NCBI GenBank assembly: GCA_024686215.1
Contig: JAIBDN010000006.1
Coordinates: 1 to 64,000 of the forward strand
Source: Gammaproteobacteria bacterium
Lineage (GTDB): Bacteria > Pseudomonadota > Gammaproteobacteria > Pseudomonadales > Halieaceae
Direction of reading: 5' to 3'
DNA length: 64,000 nt
Shown here: positions 39,959-48,762 of the stretch, piece after piece
How positions within the stretch are numbered: the stretch's first letter is position 1
Layout of the letters: every line of letters starts with the position of its first letter
Translations under genes and position numbers: made by a program
The notes under the pieces: model-generated
Seen by the model: only the letters and a program-made list of their open reading frames with translations
Databases searched by the model: none
Told to the model about the DNA's origin: nothing

Positions 39959-41269
39959 TTGAAAAAAATGTTTCAACCATTTATGGATATCAGGCGTGAG
40001 GAGCTGCCGCTGGCGCTGCTGATGTTCGGCTATTTCTTTCTGGTCATCACCACATTCTGGATACTCAAACCGCTGAAAAAAGGCCTGTTCATCGAATTCT
40101 ATGATGAACAGGGTTTTGCCTTGCTGGGCACCACCTTCAGCGCCCCCCAGGCGGAGCTATTGGCCAAAATACTGAATATGGTGGTGGCCTTCATTGCAGT
40201 AGTCGTGTTCAGTTATCTCAGCCGCAATCTGCGCAGGCAACAGCTGACTTTTGTGTTCGCCGCATTCTTTATCGTCTGCTGCCTGGCCTTCAGCCGTTGG
40301 CTGGATGTGCCGGGGGACGCCAATGTCTGGAGTTTTTACCTGTTTGGCGATCTCTACAGCACGCTGATGGTGGCCACATTCTTTGCCTTTCTCAATGATA
40401 GCGTCACCCCCGATGCAGCCAAACGTCTGTACGGCCTGATAGGTCTGGGAGGCGTGTGCGGCGGGGTATTTGGCACCAGTGTGCTCAGCGCCAATGTTGC
40501 CCTGTTGTCCAACACTGACTGGCTGTGGGTGTGCAGCGCGATAACCGTGATCATCGCCGCCGTGGCCTGGGCCGCAGGGCGCCAGCTACACACAATTGCA
40601 ACGCCAGCGCCACCAGCAGCAGCATCACAGGTGCAGGGCAATGCCGCCACCGAGGGCGCGCGACTGGTGTTCAGTTCGCGCTACCTGTTATCGATTGTTG
40701 CCATCGTCGGCCTGTACGAAATCATCTCCACCATCATCGATTTCCAGTTTACCTTTACCGTGGCGCATTACCTGGACGGGCCCGATATAGGCCGGCACTT
40801 TGCCCTGGTCTTTTCCATAACCAACTGGATCTCGCTTCTGGTGCAACTATTTCTCACCGGCTTTATCATGACCCGCTTCGGCATGGCGGTAGCACTGCTG
40901 GTACTGCCCTTCACCATTGCCATGGGCTCTTCCGCTTTTTTGCTGTTTCCTGCCCTGTGGGTAGGCAGCCTGCTCAGCACCGCGGACAACGCCTTTAGTT
41001 ATTCCATCAACCAATCTGCCAAAGAGGCGCTCTACGTGCCCACCAGTCCGGCTGAGAAGTACCGCGCCAAGGCGTTCATTGATATGTTCGTACAGCGCTT
41101 TGCCAAAGCCATCGCGGTGTTGATCAGCCTGGGCATTACCTTCGCCGTTACCGACATGTCCGGCCTGCGCTATCTGGGCGTGATAACCCTGGTGCTGCTG
41201 GTGGTGTGGGTGATTGCCGCGCGCTATGCCGGAAGCCAGTTCGCACAGCTGGAAAAAGGTGCTGACTAG
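39959..41269 (+). CDS. ATP/ADP-translocase-like (TLC/NTT family) or MFS membrane carrier
   Basis: A 436-residue polytopic protein with about 12 membrane helices. The N-terminus RREELPLALLMFGYFFLVITTFWILKPLKKGLF and the helix region DLYSTLMVATFFAFLNDSVTPDAAKRLYGLIGLGGVCGG match the group of bacterial proteins annotated as AAA-type ATP:ADP antiporters, related both to nucleotide transporters and to MFS. The later half includes SAKEALYVPTSPAEKYRAKAFIDMFVQRF, conserved in that group. Substrate is unproved. TTG at 39959 and ATG at 39968 are both possible starts; neither has an ideal ribosome site. It is divergent from the dikinase-like gene and 3 bases from the next gene. Confidence 0.72.
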   Translation: MKKMFQPFMDIRREELPLALLMFGYFFLVITTFWILKPLKKGLFIEFYDEQGFALLGTTFSAPQAELLAKILNMVVAFIAVVVFSYLSRNLRRQQLTFVFAAFFIVCCLAFSRWLDVPGDANVWSFYLFGDLYSTLMVATFFAFLNDSVTPDAAKRLYGLIGLGGVCGGVFGTSVLSANVALLSNTDWLWVCSAITVIIAAVAWAAGRQLHTIATPAPPAAASQVQGNAATEGARLVFSSRYLLSIVAIVGLYEIISTIIDFQFTFTVAHYLDGPDIGRHFALVFSITNWISLLVQLFLTGFIMTRFGMAVALLVLPFTIAMGSSAFLLFPALWVGSLLSTADNAFSYSINQSAKEALYVPTSPAEKYRAKAFIDMFVQRFAKAIAVLISLGITFAVTDMSGLRYLGVITLVLLVVWVIAARYAGSQFAQLEKGAD

Positions 41270-41272
41270 ACG

Positions 41273-41932
41273 ATGGAGAGCGCCCCCTACCTTGTTCCTC
41301 ACAGCCAGGAAGAGATTATTATTCTCTATGCCGACGATGATCTGCTACTGGTGCGTAAACCGGACCTGCTGCTGAGTATTCCCGGGCGCCACCCGCTGAA
41401 CAAAGATTGCCTGATCACCCGCCTGCAACAAGACTACCCCACGGCCAGCATCGTGCACCGACTGGACCTGGATACGTCCGGCATTATGGTGATCCCATTG
41501 AATAAACCCACGCATGCCCACATCAGTCGCCAATTCCAGGAACGCAAGGTGCAGAAGTCCTACCACGCGGTGGTTTTTGGCGTGGTGCAGCAGGACAAGG
41601 GAGAGATAGATTTACCCATTGCCCGCGACTGGGAAAATCGACCGCTACAGGTGATTTCGCATGAGCGGGGCAAAAATGCACTGACCCATTATCGGGTACT
41701 GGAACGCCACGAAGACCGAACGCGGTTGTTGCTGCAACCGGTCACCGGGCGCTCACATCAGTTGCGTATCCACATGCGGGAGTTGGGGCACCCTATCCTG
41801 GGTTGCGACATGTATGCCCACGAGACCGCCCTGGGCATGGCCGAGCGCCTGATGCTGCACGCCACCACCCTGGCTTTCGAGCACCCTGCCAGCGGCGAGT
41901 GGTTACAGGGGGAATGCAGGCCCGACTTCTAG
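41273..41932 (+). CDS. rluA: RluA family pseudouridine synthase
   Basis: Isomerises uridine to pseudouridine in RNA. The 219-residue length matches RluA, which modifies 23S rRNA U746 and tRNA U32. The catalytic motif HRLDLDTSG near residue 61 is intact, preceded by LLLVRKPDLLLSIPGR and followed by VTGRSHQLRIHMRELGHPILG. It starts 3 bases after the carrier gene and is probably co-transcribed with it; there is no clear functional link. Precise target assignment rests on length and resemblance. Confidence 0.88.
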   Translation: MESAPYLVPHSQEEIIILYADDDLLLVRKPDLLLSIPGRHPLNKDCLITRLQQDYPTASIVHRLDLDTSGIMVIPLNKPTHAHISRQFQERKVQKSYHAVVFGVVQQDKGEIDLPIARDWENRPLQVISHERGKNALTHYRVLERHEDRTRLLLQPVTGRSHQLRIHMRELGHPILGCDMYAHETALGMAERLMLHATTLAFEHPASGEWLQGECRPDF

Positions 41933-41945
41933 CGTTGCAGCGCGA

Positions 41946-42689
41946 TCACTGATCGATTGCAAAGGACATTTGCACGGTGACCCGGTAACTGTTTTCCCCG
42001 GTGGCCACGGGCACCGAGTCATTTGCCGAGCGCGCCATTGCCATCTCTGCCCGAGCGACCGGCATAGGGCCAGGACGATAGGACTGCTCGGAGATTTCCA
42101 GCACTTTACCCAGCTTCACGTCTGCCGCTTGTGCCAATGTGGCGGCCTTGGCCCTGGCGTCTCCCACCGCATTGATGCGCGCCTGTTTAATCACCTCGCC
42201 AGGGTCGGCATTAGTGAAGCTGATATTGCCCCCCTCGTTCACCCCCAGGGTGACGGATTCATCCAGAATGGCCCCCACACGACTGATATCACGCACGCGC
42301 ACGGTCAGGCTATTACGTACGATATAGCCAGTAATCGTTGGTGGCTGTCGCTCGCCGTTAGGTTTTGGTCGCGGGTGGTGGTAACGCGGCTGTATGGAAA
42401 AATTCGCGGTCTGCAAATCGCGTTTCTCGATGCCCTGCGCCTGCATGGCACCCAGCACCTCAGTCATGGCGGCGGAATTGGCATCCAGTGCAGCGCGCGC
42501 CGTGTCCGCCTCACGATTCACGGTCAACTGCAATACCGCCATATCCGGGGCCACCTCTGAACTGCCCTCACCGGAAACCAGTATGCGAGCTGGCTGCGAA
42601 TCCGAGGCCTGAGCAATGCCCGACAACGGTAATAGCAACAGCATGAAAACTGCTGCACGATAATTCAGTTTGCTTCTCAACATCGACAT
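41946..42689 (-). CDS. SIMPL (DUF541) domain periplasmic protein
   Basis: A 247-residue exported protein with a signal peptide ending near SGIAQAS, then a DUF541/SIMPL domain: ARILVSGEGSSEVAPDMAVLQLTVNREADTA, the segment YIVRNSLTVRVRDISRVGAILD and KAATLAQAADVKLGKVLEISE. Family members (for example YggE) are linked with oxidative stress tolerance and surface organisation but have no agreed biochemical activity. The ATG at 42689 has AGAGAG nearby; the longer frame to 42752 would run into the sulfurtransferase gene. It follows that gene by 47 bases. Confidence 0.84.
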   Translation of the reverse strand: MSMLRSKLNYRAAVFMLLLLPLSGIAQASDSQPARILVSGEGSSEVAPDMAVLQLTVNREADTARAALDANSAAMTEVLGAMQAQGIEKRDLQTANFSIQPRYHHPRPKPNGERQPPTITGYIVRNSLTVRVRDISRVGAILDESVTLGVNEGGNISFTNADPGEVIKQARINAVGDARAKAATLAQAADVKLGKVLEISEQSYRPGPMPVARAEMAMARSANDSVPVATGENSYRVTVQMSFAIDQ

Positions 42690-42736
42690 TCTCTCTATGT
42701 GTGCGCAGCGCCGGGCAACGGCGCTGCTGTTAGTTA

Positions 42737-43540
42737 TTACAGGTAACTGCACCAGTCGCTCCAGCTGCCCGCGTACAGGGTCGCATCATCACGCCCCAGC
42801 AGGGCCAGGGAGAACAGATTGACGCAGGCGGTTACACCGGAGCCGCAATACACCACCAGTTGCGCCGCATCCAGGGCGTCACCCCAGTGCTGACGCTGGC
42901 CATCGTCATCCAGGACCATTCCTGTCTGCGCGCTCACCCCCTGCCAGGGACGATTGATAGCTCCGGGAATATGACCCGCCACCGGGTCAATTGGTTCCTC
43001 CACACCCTGGTATCTTTTTTCTTCTCGCGAGTCCACCAACAGGGCTCCCCCTGCCTGCTTGTCGCGCAGGCCGTCAATATCGCAGTAAGCTGCGAATTCG
43101 CCCACAGCGGGAACCTCGACACCGGGGAATTGCGACGCATCGGTATCAGGCGACCCACCGGCGGCCAGGAATGCCTGGTAACCGCCGTCCAGTAAGCGTG
43201 GCGGTCGGTACCCGAGACTACGCATCAACCACCACAGGCGTGCGGCAAAGGCAAAACGGGAGTCATCATAGGCAATCACCTCCGTATCAGGCCCTATGCC
43301 ACAGCGCGCAAGTGTGGCTGCGAATTGCCCGGGGTCAGGCAGCGGATGACGCCCGCCGTGCTCCGCTACAGGCCCCGATAAATCCTCGTTCAGGTGCAAA
43401 TAGCAGGCACCCGGTACATGACCCCGTGCGAATAGCGACCTGCCCGCAGCGCTGTCGGCCAGGGAAAAACGGCAGTCAACAATCACTGCCGCGTGTTCAT
43501 CCAGCAGCTCCTGCGCCTGGGCTAATAAGGTGTGCTTCAC
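42737..43540 (-). CDS. Thiosulfate/3-mercaptopyruvate sulfurtransferase (tandem rhodanese)
   Basis: Two rhodanese domains in 267 residues: an inactive N-terminal one (VIVDCRFSLADSAAGRSLFARGHVPGA) and a catalytic C-terminal one with the active loop CGSGVTA. That loop matches 3-mercaptopyruvate sulfurtransferases rather than the CRKGVTA of thiosulfate sulfurtransferases, so mercaptopyruvate is the likelier donor. The GTG at 43540 is chosen because GGAGGAA lies six bases before it; a TTG 24 bases upstream is in frame. Confidence 0.9.
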   Translation of the reverse strand: MKHTLLAQAQELLDEHAAVIVDCRFSLADSAAGRSLFARGHVPGACYLHLNEDLSGPVAEHGGRHPLPDPGQFAATLARCGIGPDTEVIAYDDSRFAFAARLWWLMRSLGYRPPRLLDGGYQAFLAAGGSPDTDASQFPGVEVPAVGEFAAYCDIDGLRDKQAGGALLVDSREEKRYQGVEEPIDPVAGHIPGAINRPWQGVSAQTGMVLDDDGQRQHWGDALDAAQLVVYCGSGVTACVNLFSLALLGRDDATLYAGSWSDWCSYL

Positions 43541-43647
43541 TGGCGATTCCTCCGGCCCGATCAATTTCGCGACAATTACCAGACAGAGAGTAGGCGACCC
43601 GGAGAAATTTAACTAGACTTAGACAGTGTTCTGAGCGAGATAGAAAC

Positions 43648-44151
43648 GTGGTTACCACTACCCAGACGGCCTCGCGCCTGATGATCATCGCCAAGCCTAA
43701 CCACTCATCCAGCTGGCGCGCCAACCTATTGGTGCTATTGGCGCTGGCCGTCCCCTCCCTGGGAAGCGCCATTGCATTTGCTGCACTGGGCGCCTGGCCC
43801 ATCCTGCCATTTGCCGGCCTGGAACTGCTGGCGCTGGGCAGTGCTCTGTATTATGTCAACTGGAAGCTGCAATACCGCCATGTCATCACCCTGAGTGCAG
43901 ACCAGGTGCGCATAGACAAGGGCTTTTATGTTCCGCGCCAGAGTTGGCAGTTTTCAAGGCAGGGGGCCGGGCTGGCAGTCACTCCGGAGAAACACCCCTG
44001 GGAAGGGCCTGAGCTGTCCCTACATGACCGGCACGAGAGTGTCAGCCTGGGTGAGTTTCTGAATCGCGATGACAGCTTGAAATTATTGGCACTGCTGCGC
44101 AAGGAAATCCGTGTGGGCACCCACAGTGCCCACGCCCGGCGCGACTTCTAG
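43648..44151 (+). CDS. DUF2244 domain membrane protein
   Basis: A 167-residue protein with two adjacent membrane helices (about residues 27-46 and 52-70) followed by a cytosolic beta-rich part, matching the DUF2244 family. Typical features are the KPNHSSSW opening, LYYVNWKLQYRHVITLSADQVRI, and the late LGEFLNRDDSLKLLALLRKEI. The function is unknown. In other proteobacteria DUF2244 genes often lie next to aa3 oxidase genes, but here the oxidase operon is 34 kb away. GTG start; an ATG 33 bases downstream is possible. Confidence 0.82.
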   Translation: MVTTTQTASRLMIIAKPNHSSSWRANLLVLLALAVPSLGSAIAFAALGAWPILPFAGLELLALGSALYYVNWKLQYRHVITLSADQVRIDKGFYVPRQSWQFSRQGAGLAVTPEKHPWEGPELSLHDRHESVSLGEFLNRDDSLKLLALLRKEIRVGTHSAHARRDF

Positions 44152-44152
44152 C

Positions 44153-44929
44153 TCAGATATCCTCAAAATCACCGTGACGGCCCTTGCCAGAGGCAAAGCG
44201 GGTTGCGCCGGTAAGGGTTTCACGTGACTCAATCACCGTCATCCCGCGCTGGAATTCGTTGGCCAGGGCATCGTCCACGGAAAGCCCCCACTGTTCATAT
44301 GCACTGAGTCGGTCCGAGCGCAGACAGTTCTGTGGAAACTGCTGTAATTGCTCCGCCAGTACCAGCGCTGCCTCTAGTGCCTCGCCCTCTGCCACTACCC
44401 GATTAGCCAGCCCCATTTGCAGGGCCTCTTCTGCGGCTACCGCCCTACCCGTAAGAATCAGGTCCATGGCCCGGGAGTGTCCAATCAAACGCGGCAGGCG
44501 CACGGTGCCGCCGTCGATCAGGGGCACGCCCCAACGCCGGCAATAAACGCCCATCACCGCCGTTTGTTCCACCACTCTCAAGTCACACCACAGCGCCAAT
44601 TCCAGGCCACCCGCTACCGCATGGCCAGCGATAGCGGCGATCACTGGTTTTTCCAACACCATGCGCGATGGCCCCATCGGTCCATCACCGTGCGCACTCA
44701 GCGCATTGGTAGACTGCCCGGCCGCTAGAGCCTTGAGGTCAGCGCCAGCACAAAAAGTTGCGTACTCGCCGTAGAATACCGCCACGTCGCTGTCCGGATT
44801 ACTGTCAAATTCACGAAAGGCCTGGGCCAATGCCGCGGCAGTCTCTCCATCCACAGCATTGCGTACCTGGGGTCGATTGATGCTCACCAGCGTGATGCGC
44901 CCGCGCCGCTCTACCTTGACTGTATCCAT
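44153..44929 (-). CDS. Enoyl-CoA hydratase/isomerase (crotonase) family protein
   Basis: A 258-residue crotonase-fold protein acting on a coenzyme A thioester. The oxyanion-hole segments ATFCAGADLKAL near residue 60 and AGHAVAGGLELALWCDLRV near residue 100 are clear. The usual catalytic glutamates of enoyl-CoA hydratase are not obvious in YCRRWGVPLIDGGT, so the reaction may be isomerisation or another crotonase chemistry. The ATG at 44929 has GGGAGG 8 bases upstream; the frame extends to 44965. Convergent with the DUF2244 gene, 1 base apart. Confidence 0.87.
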   Translation of the reverse strand: MDTVKVERRGRITLVSINRPQVRNAVDGETAAALAQAFREFDSNPDSDVAVFYGEYATFCAGADLKALAAGQSTNALSAHGDGPMGPSRMVLEKPVIAAIAGHAVAGGLELALWCDLRVVEQTAVMGVYCRRWGVPLIDGGTVRLPRLIGHSRAMDLILTGRAVAAEEALQMGLANRVVAEGEALEAALVLAEQLQQFPQNCLRSDRLSAYEQWGLSVDDALANEFQRGMTVIESRETLTGATRFASGKGRHGDFEDI

Positions 44930-45049
44930 CTCACTGCCTCCCACTGGCCCGCAATACACGCCCATAAATTAGCCACAGCGTAACATTGATCAACACAGCG
45001 GCCAGCACTGCACCTGCGGCACATTGAATTCCATGATTGCGCCACTCAT

Positions 45050-45766
45050 TCAGAAGCGTTGCACCTGTTTGCGCATCACTTTGTCGCGCAGCGTGCGATA
45101 CAGGTTGTCGGGATTGGCTACAATGATAAATACCCGCCGCAGGTAGCCCTCGGGACAGTTTATTTCACGCACGGCATGCCATGAGTGCTTGGTGCGCTGA
45201 AAGATCAGGCTGTAATTACCCATAGAGTTCGCAGCTGTTTCGCCAGCAAAATCATCCAGTGTCGGGGCACTTTCAAATTCAAGGTCACCGCCGTCGTCCA
45301 GCACCAGGGTATCGCCGCCCCAGGTCGGATCCCACTCTCCCTCCCGATTGAAATAAAACAGCTGTGAGCCGTGTTCACGCACTGAATCGGTGTGCGGGGA
45401 TACTGAGCAGCCGTTGGGCGTATAGTGCCAATGGAAGCGCAGGTTTATTTTGCGGGCACCGTAAAGCCGTGCCAGGGTATCGCGGTAGTCATCACTGCAC
45501 AGCTCAGCAATAAACTCCTGCCACGGCTTCGGCACCGGTGTAGCGGAGGTATATTCCAACGAATAGCGGTCATGCGGTTGCTGACCGGCGATACGTCCGT
45601 AGCCAAACTTTTTTTCAAACAGGGCCACATCCGGCATGTTGTCCAGCAAGGCCTGGTAGCCCTCCGCTGTCAGTAGCCCCCGGGGATTACTCCAGGGATA
45701 AGGCCGGGTGGCGGCAAAATCCCCGGGGTCGATGGCCTTGAACTGGTCAAAATTCATATACTGCAT
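45050..45766 (-). CDS. 2-oxoglutarate/Fe(II)-dependent oxygenase
   Basis: A 238-residue cytosolic protein with a double-stranded beta-helix pattern. Candidate iron ligands are His and Asp in CSVSPHTDSVREHGSQL and the distal His in RTKHSWHAVREI, with arginines near the C-terminus (LRRVFIIV) to hold 2-oxoglutarate. Substrate unknown; related enzymes hydroxylate proline or small molecules. An internal ATG at 45757 (MNFDQF) is an alternative start. A perfect FNR/Anr-type box lies 106 bases upstream. Confidence 0.8.
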   Translation of the reverse strand: MQYMNFDQFKAIDPGDFAATRPYPWSNPRGLLTAEGYQALLDNMPDVALFEKKFGYGRIAGQQPHDRYSLEYTSATPVPKPWQEFIAELCSDDYRDTLARLYGARKINLRFHWHYTPNGCSVSPHTDSVREHGSQLFYFNREGEWDPTWGGDTLVLDDGGDLEFESAPTLDDFAGETAANSMGNYSLIFQRTKHSWHAVREINCPEGYLRRVFIIVANPDNLYRTLRDKVMRKQVQRF

Positions 45767-46109
45767 AGTGTCAATTCCGCTTGGGACAGCTCAACCAGCG
45801 ATGCGCTGGAAGAGCTGCATAAAGAAAGATCATTGTGCAGGGCATGCTAGTCAAGCACAGGCTTGACCCTATTGATTTGTATCAAGGGTGCGCTGCGTTG
45901 TTACATGGCAATATTACCCTTATCAAGGTTCGCCCATGATCACCTGCCACACTCCCACTAGCATCAGGCGCCCAGCGGCGTGCACGCCGACACAGTCATC
46001 GAATTGGCCCAGCAATCACTGCGCCAGACAGATTTCATCGATTGATCCGGGCAGGGTATAATCGGCGCCCTTCTATTCCCTCCCGGGTGCAAAGAGATGT
46101 ACAACAATC
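45767..46109. other. Divergent intergenic region between oxygenase gene and rimO
   Basis: 343 bases without a convincing gene. It holds the FNR/Anr box at 45872-45885. The rimO side has a TATAAT at 46058-46063, a good -10. A short frame near 45950-46040 (ending QQSLRQTDFID and a stop) has a coding-like look but no start and may be a remnant or chance. Confidence 0.55.
45872..45885. promoter_or_regulatory. Perfect FNR/Anr-type binding site
   Basis: TTGATTTGTATCAA matches the FNR consensus TTGAT-N4-ATCAA exactly, flanked by further dyad bases (CCC/GGG). On the minus strand TAGCAT, 32 bases from the box centre, would give a class II activated promoter for the 2OG oxygenase gene. On the plus strand AATATT-like sequence at a similar distance could serve rimO, though that gene starts over 220 bases away. 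Confidence 0.6.
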
Positions 46110-47426
46110 ATGGCCAATAACAAGGTCGGCTTCGTCAGCCTGGGTTGCCCCAAGGCCCTGGTCGATTCAGAGCGGATTCTGACCCAACTGAAAATCGACG
46201 GCTACGACATCGTGCCCACCTATGAGGATGCACAGATCGTGGTGGTCAATACCTGCGGTTTCATCGACAGCGCCAAGCAGGAATCACTGGATGCCATCGG
46301 CGAAGCCATCAGCGAAAATGGGCGGGTAATCGTCACTGGCTGCATGGGCAAGGGCGATGATGCGCAAGCGATCAAGGCGCTGCACCCCAAGGTACTCAGC
46401 GTCAGCGGACCCGCCGCCTACGAGGAAGTTGTCGGTGCGGTACACGAGTACGTGCCCCATACGCCGGTGCACGACCCATTCGAGGACCTGGTGCCTCCGC
46501 AGGGTATAAAACTGACTCCCAGGCACTACGCTTACCTGAAAATTTCCGAAGGCTGCAATCACCGCTGCAGTTTTTGCATCATCCCAGATATGCGCGGCGA
46601 CCTGGTAAGCCGCCCCATCGGTGACGTAATGGAGGAAGCACAGCGACTGGTACGTGCCGGTGTACGCGAATTGCTGGTGATATCCCAGGACACCAGTGCC
46701 TATGGCATAGACACCAAGTTCCGCACCGGCTTCTGGAACGGGCGCCCGATGAAGACCCGCATGCAGGAATTGTGCGAGGCACTGGGCGAATTCGGCGTCT
46801 GGGTGCGGCTGCACTATGTCTACCCCTACCCGCATGTGGACAAAGTCATCCCGCTGATGGCCGACGGTAAAATACTGCCCTACCTGGACGTCCCCCTGCA
46901 GCACGGCAGCCCGGAAGTACTCAAACGCATGAAGCGCCCCGCCGCTGCGGAAAAATCTCTGGAGCGTATCCATGCCTGGCGCCAGGTTTGCCCCGATATT
47001 ACCCTGCGCAGTACTTTCATCGTCGGTTTCCCGGGAGAGACCGAGCAGGACTTTGAAATACTGCTGGATTTCCTGCGCGAGGCACAGCTGGATCGCGTCG
47101 GCTGTTTCCAGTACTCGCCGGTAAAGGGCGCTAAAGCCAACGCATTGCCAGACCACGTGCCCGAAGAGATCAAACAGCAGCGCTGGGACCGCTTCATGGC
47201 ACTGCAGCAGGAAATCAGCACTGCCAAGTTGCAGGCGAAGATTGGCAAAACCATCGAGATCCTGATTGACGAGGTCGATGAGCAAGGTGCCATAGGTCGC
47301 TCCAGTGCCGACGCTCCGGAAATAGACGGTAAGGTGTACCTCGAAGGGGCCACTGATCTGCAGCCAGGCGACTTTGTCGAGGCCGAGGTCAGCGCAGCTG
47401 ACGAATACGATCTGTGGGCCGGCTAG
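46110..47426 (+). CDS. rimO: Ribosomal protein S12 methylthiotransferase RimO
   Basis: Radical-SAM enzyme that adds a methylthio group to aspartate 88 of ribosomal protein S12. The 438-residue protein has an N-terminal UPF0004 domain ([17 protein letters not shown] with cluster cysteines), the radical SAM motif CNHRCSFC near residue 149, and a C-terminal TRAM domain. The conserved segment [16 protein letters not shown] is present. It is the first gene of a pair with rsmE. Confidence 0.96.
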   Translation: MANNKVGFVSLGCPKALVDSERILTQLKIDGYDIVPTYEDAQIVVVNTCGFIDSAKQESLDAIGEAISENGRVIVTGCMGKGDDAQAIKALHPKVLSVSGPAAYEEVVGAVHEYVPHTPVHDPFEDLVPPQGIKLTPRHYAYLKISEGCNHRCSFCIIPDMRGDLVSRPIGDVMEEAQRLVRAGVRELLVISQDTSAYGIDTKFRTGFWNGRPMKTRMQELCEALGEFGVWVRLHYVYPYPHVDKVIPLMADGKILPYLDVPLQHGSPEVLKRMKRPAAAEKSLERIHAWRQVCPDITLRSTFIVGFPGETEQDFEILLDFLREAQLDRVGCFQYSPVKGAKANALPDHVPEEIKQQRWDRFMALQQEISTAKLQAKIGKTIEILIDEVDEQGAIGRSSADAPEIDGKVYLEGATDLQPGDFVEAEVSAADEYDLWAG

Positions 47427-47433
47427 CGCGTCT

Positions 47434-48141
47434 GTGAACCTGTTACTGTTTACGCTCGATGATCGCGTCGATGAGCAGCATATCCGGGTTAGCGACCGGC
47501 GCCTGCAACACCTGTTACAGGTCAACCGCGCGGCGGTAGGCGACAGCCTGCGTGTCGGTGAGATCGACGGCAGGGTAGGCACGGCGCGGGTACTGGAAAT
47601 CGACAGCACCCAGGCACTGCTGGCCATCACCCTGGACAGCGCACCACCGGAAAAACTCCCCTTGAGCCTGGTACTGGCCTTGCCCAGGCCGAAAATGCTA
47701 CGCCGCATCCTGCGCGGCATCGCTGAATTCGGGGTGGCTGAGCTGCACCTGGTCAACAGCTACCGGGTGGAGAAAAGTTACTGGCAGACACCGGTTCTGC
47801 AACAGGCCACGGTAAGGGAATACCTGCTACAGGGTCTGGAGCAATCACGCGACACGGCACTACCGCAGGTGCACTGCCACAGACGCTTCAAGCCCTTTGT
47901 GGAAGATGTCTTGCCAGGCATGCTGGAGCAGCGCCTGGCACTGTTGGCACACCCAGGGAATTACCCCCCCTGCCCGCGGGGCATCACTGAAAATACGCTG
48001 TTGGTGGTAGGCCCGGAGGGTGGCTTTATACCCTATGAAGTCGAGAAACTGGAAGCGGCGGGCTGCCAAACCGTATCCCTGGGCCCGCGTATCCTGCGCG
48101 TGGAAAACGCCGTCACCAGTCTGCTGGGGAGATTGTTTTAG
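47434..48141 (+). CDS. rsmE: 16S rRNA (uracil(1498)-N3)-methyltransferase RsmE
   Basis: SPOUT-class methyltransferase that modifies U1498 of 16S rRNA. The 235-residue protein begins MNLLLFTLDD if the GTG at 47434 is used, 7 bases past the rimO stop; the longer frame from 47374 overlaps rimO and lacks similarity. Visible motifs are RRLQHLLQVNRAAVGD in the N-terminal PUA-like domain, LPRPKMLRRILRGIAEFGV, and the SAM-binding knot region LLVVGPEGGFIPYEVEKL followed by LGPRILRVENAV. Confidence 0.95.
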   Translation: MNLLLFTLDDRVDEQHIRVSDRRLQHLLQVNRAAVGDSLRVGEIDGRVGTARVLEIDSTQALLAITLDSAPPEKLPLSLVLALPRPKMLRRILRGIAEFGVAELHLVNSYRVEKSYWQTPVLQQATVREYLLQGLEQSRDTALPQVHCHRRFKPFVEDVLPGMLEQRLALLAHPGNYPPCPRGITENTLLVVGPEGGFIPYEVEKLEAAGCQTVSLGPRILRVENAVTSLLGRLF

Positions 48142-48179
48142 CAAGGCGTGCTGTAACTGATTCAACTGCGCGCTGCAGC

Positions 48180-48200
48180 TACCCGGAGCAATACCGGGTA
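48180..48200. terminator. Hairpin after rsmE
   Basis: TACCCGG and CCGGGTA pair perfectly around a 7-base loop, about 40 bases past the rsmE stop. No T-run follows, so it is only a weak terminator candidate. Confidence 0.35.
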
Positions 48201-48294
48201 CACCCCGATTTGTTGACGACGATCAAGGCACGGCGTGCTTATCAGGGCTACCGTTAGTCCTTTACCGAAGTTAAGCAAGCAACGAGGAAAGATC

Positions 48295-48744
48295 ATGCTC
48301 AGTGTCGCAGAAATCATGACCCGCGAACCCTACACCCTTGGCCCGGACGACACCCTGGTGCAAGCCCGCCAGCTAATGGCCGAGCACCATATACGCCATA
48401 TTCCGGTGGTCAGCGGGGACAACAGCCTGGTTGGGCTGGTATCACAGCGCGATGTGCTAGCGGCGGGCGCTTCCAACATACTGAATCGCGAGGATGCCGC
48501 AGGCGACAAAGACAGCTATGTGGCGCTGTCCAGCATAATGACTTCTCCGGTACAGACGGTAGAGGAAAATGCGAGCCTGCGCGGCACCGCCATGCAATTG
48601 CAGAAAAACAAATTGGGCTGCCTGCCGGTAGTCAATGCAGGGCGCTTGGTCGGAATTATCACTGACTCTGATTTTGTGGCGATAGCCGTTAACCTGATGG
48701 AGCAGTTGGAATCCAGCGAGCCGGACGAATTTGACGTCGACTAG
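48295..48744 (+). CDS. Tandem CBS domain protein
   Basis: A 149-residue cytosolic protein consisting only of two CBS motifs (a Bateman module): VAEIMTREPYTLGPDDTLVQARQLMAEHHIRHIPVV and SIMTSPVQTVEENASLRGTAMQLQKNKLGCLPVV. Such modules bind adenine nucleotides and act as sensors for partner enzymes or channels; no partner is adjacent. The ATG at 48295 has GAGGAAAG upstream and is preferred over the frame start at 48235. It converges on dinB. Confidence 0.88.
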   Translation: MLSVAEIMTREPYTLGPDDTLVQARQLMAEHHIRHIPVVSGDNSLVGLVSQRDVLAAGASNILNREDAAGDKDSYVALSSIMTSPVQTVEENASLRGTAMQLQKNKLGCLPVVNAGRLVGIITDSDFVAIAVNLMEQLESSEPDEFDVD

Positions 48745-48762
48745 CACCCGCTGAAGAACCCG

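Noticed and set aside
45938-46069. Short ATG frame before rimO
   Set aside because: About 42 codons of proline/serine/cysteine-rich sequence overlapping the rimO promoter; no family pattern.
46284-47756. 490-codon open frame on the minus strand opposite rimO and rsmE
   Set aside because: It is fully antisense to two certain genes, has no recognisable domain and reflects the GC-rich codon pattern of rimO.
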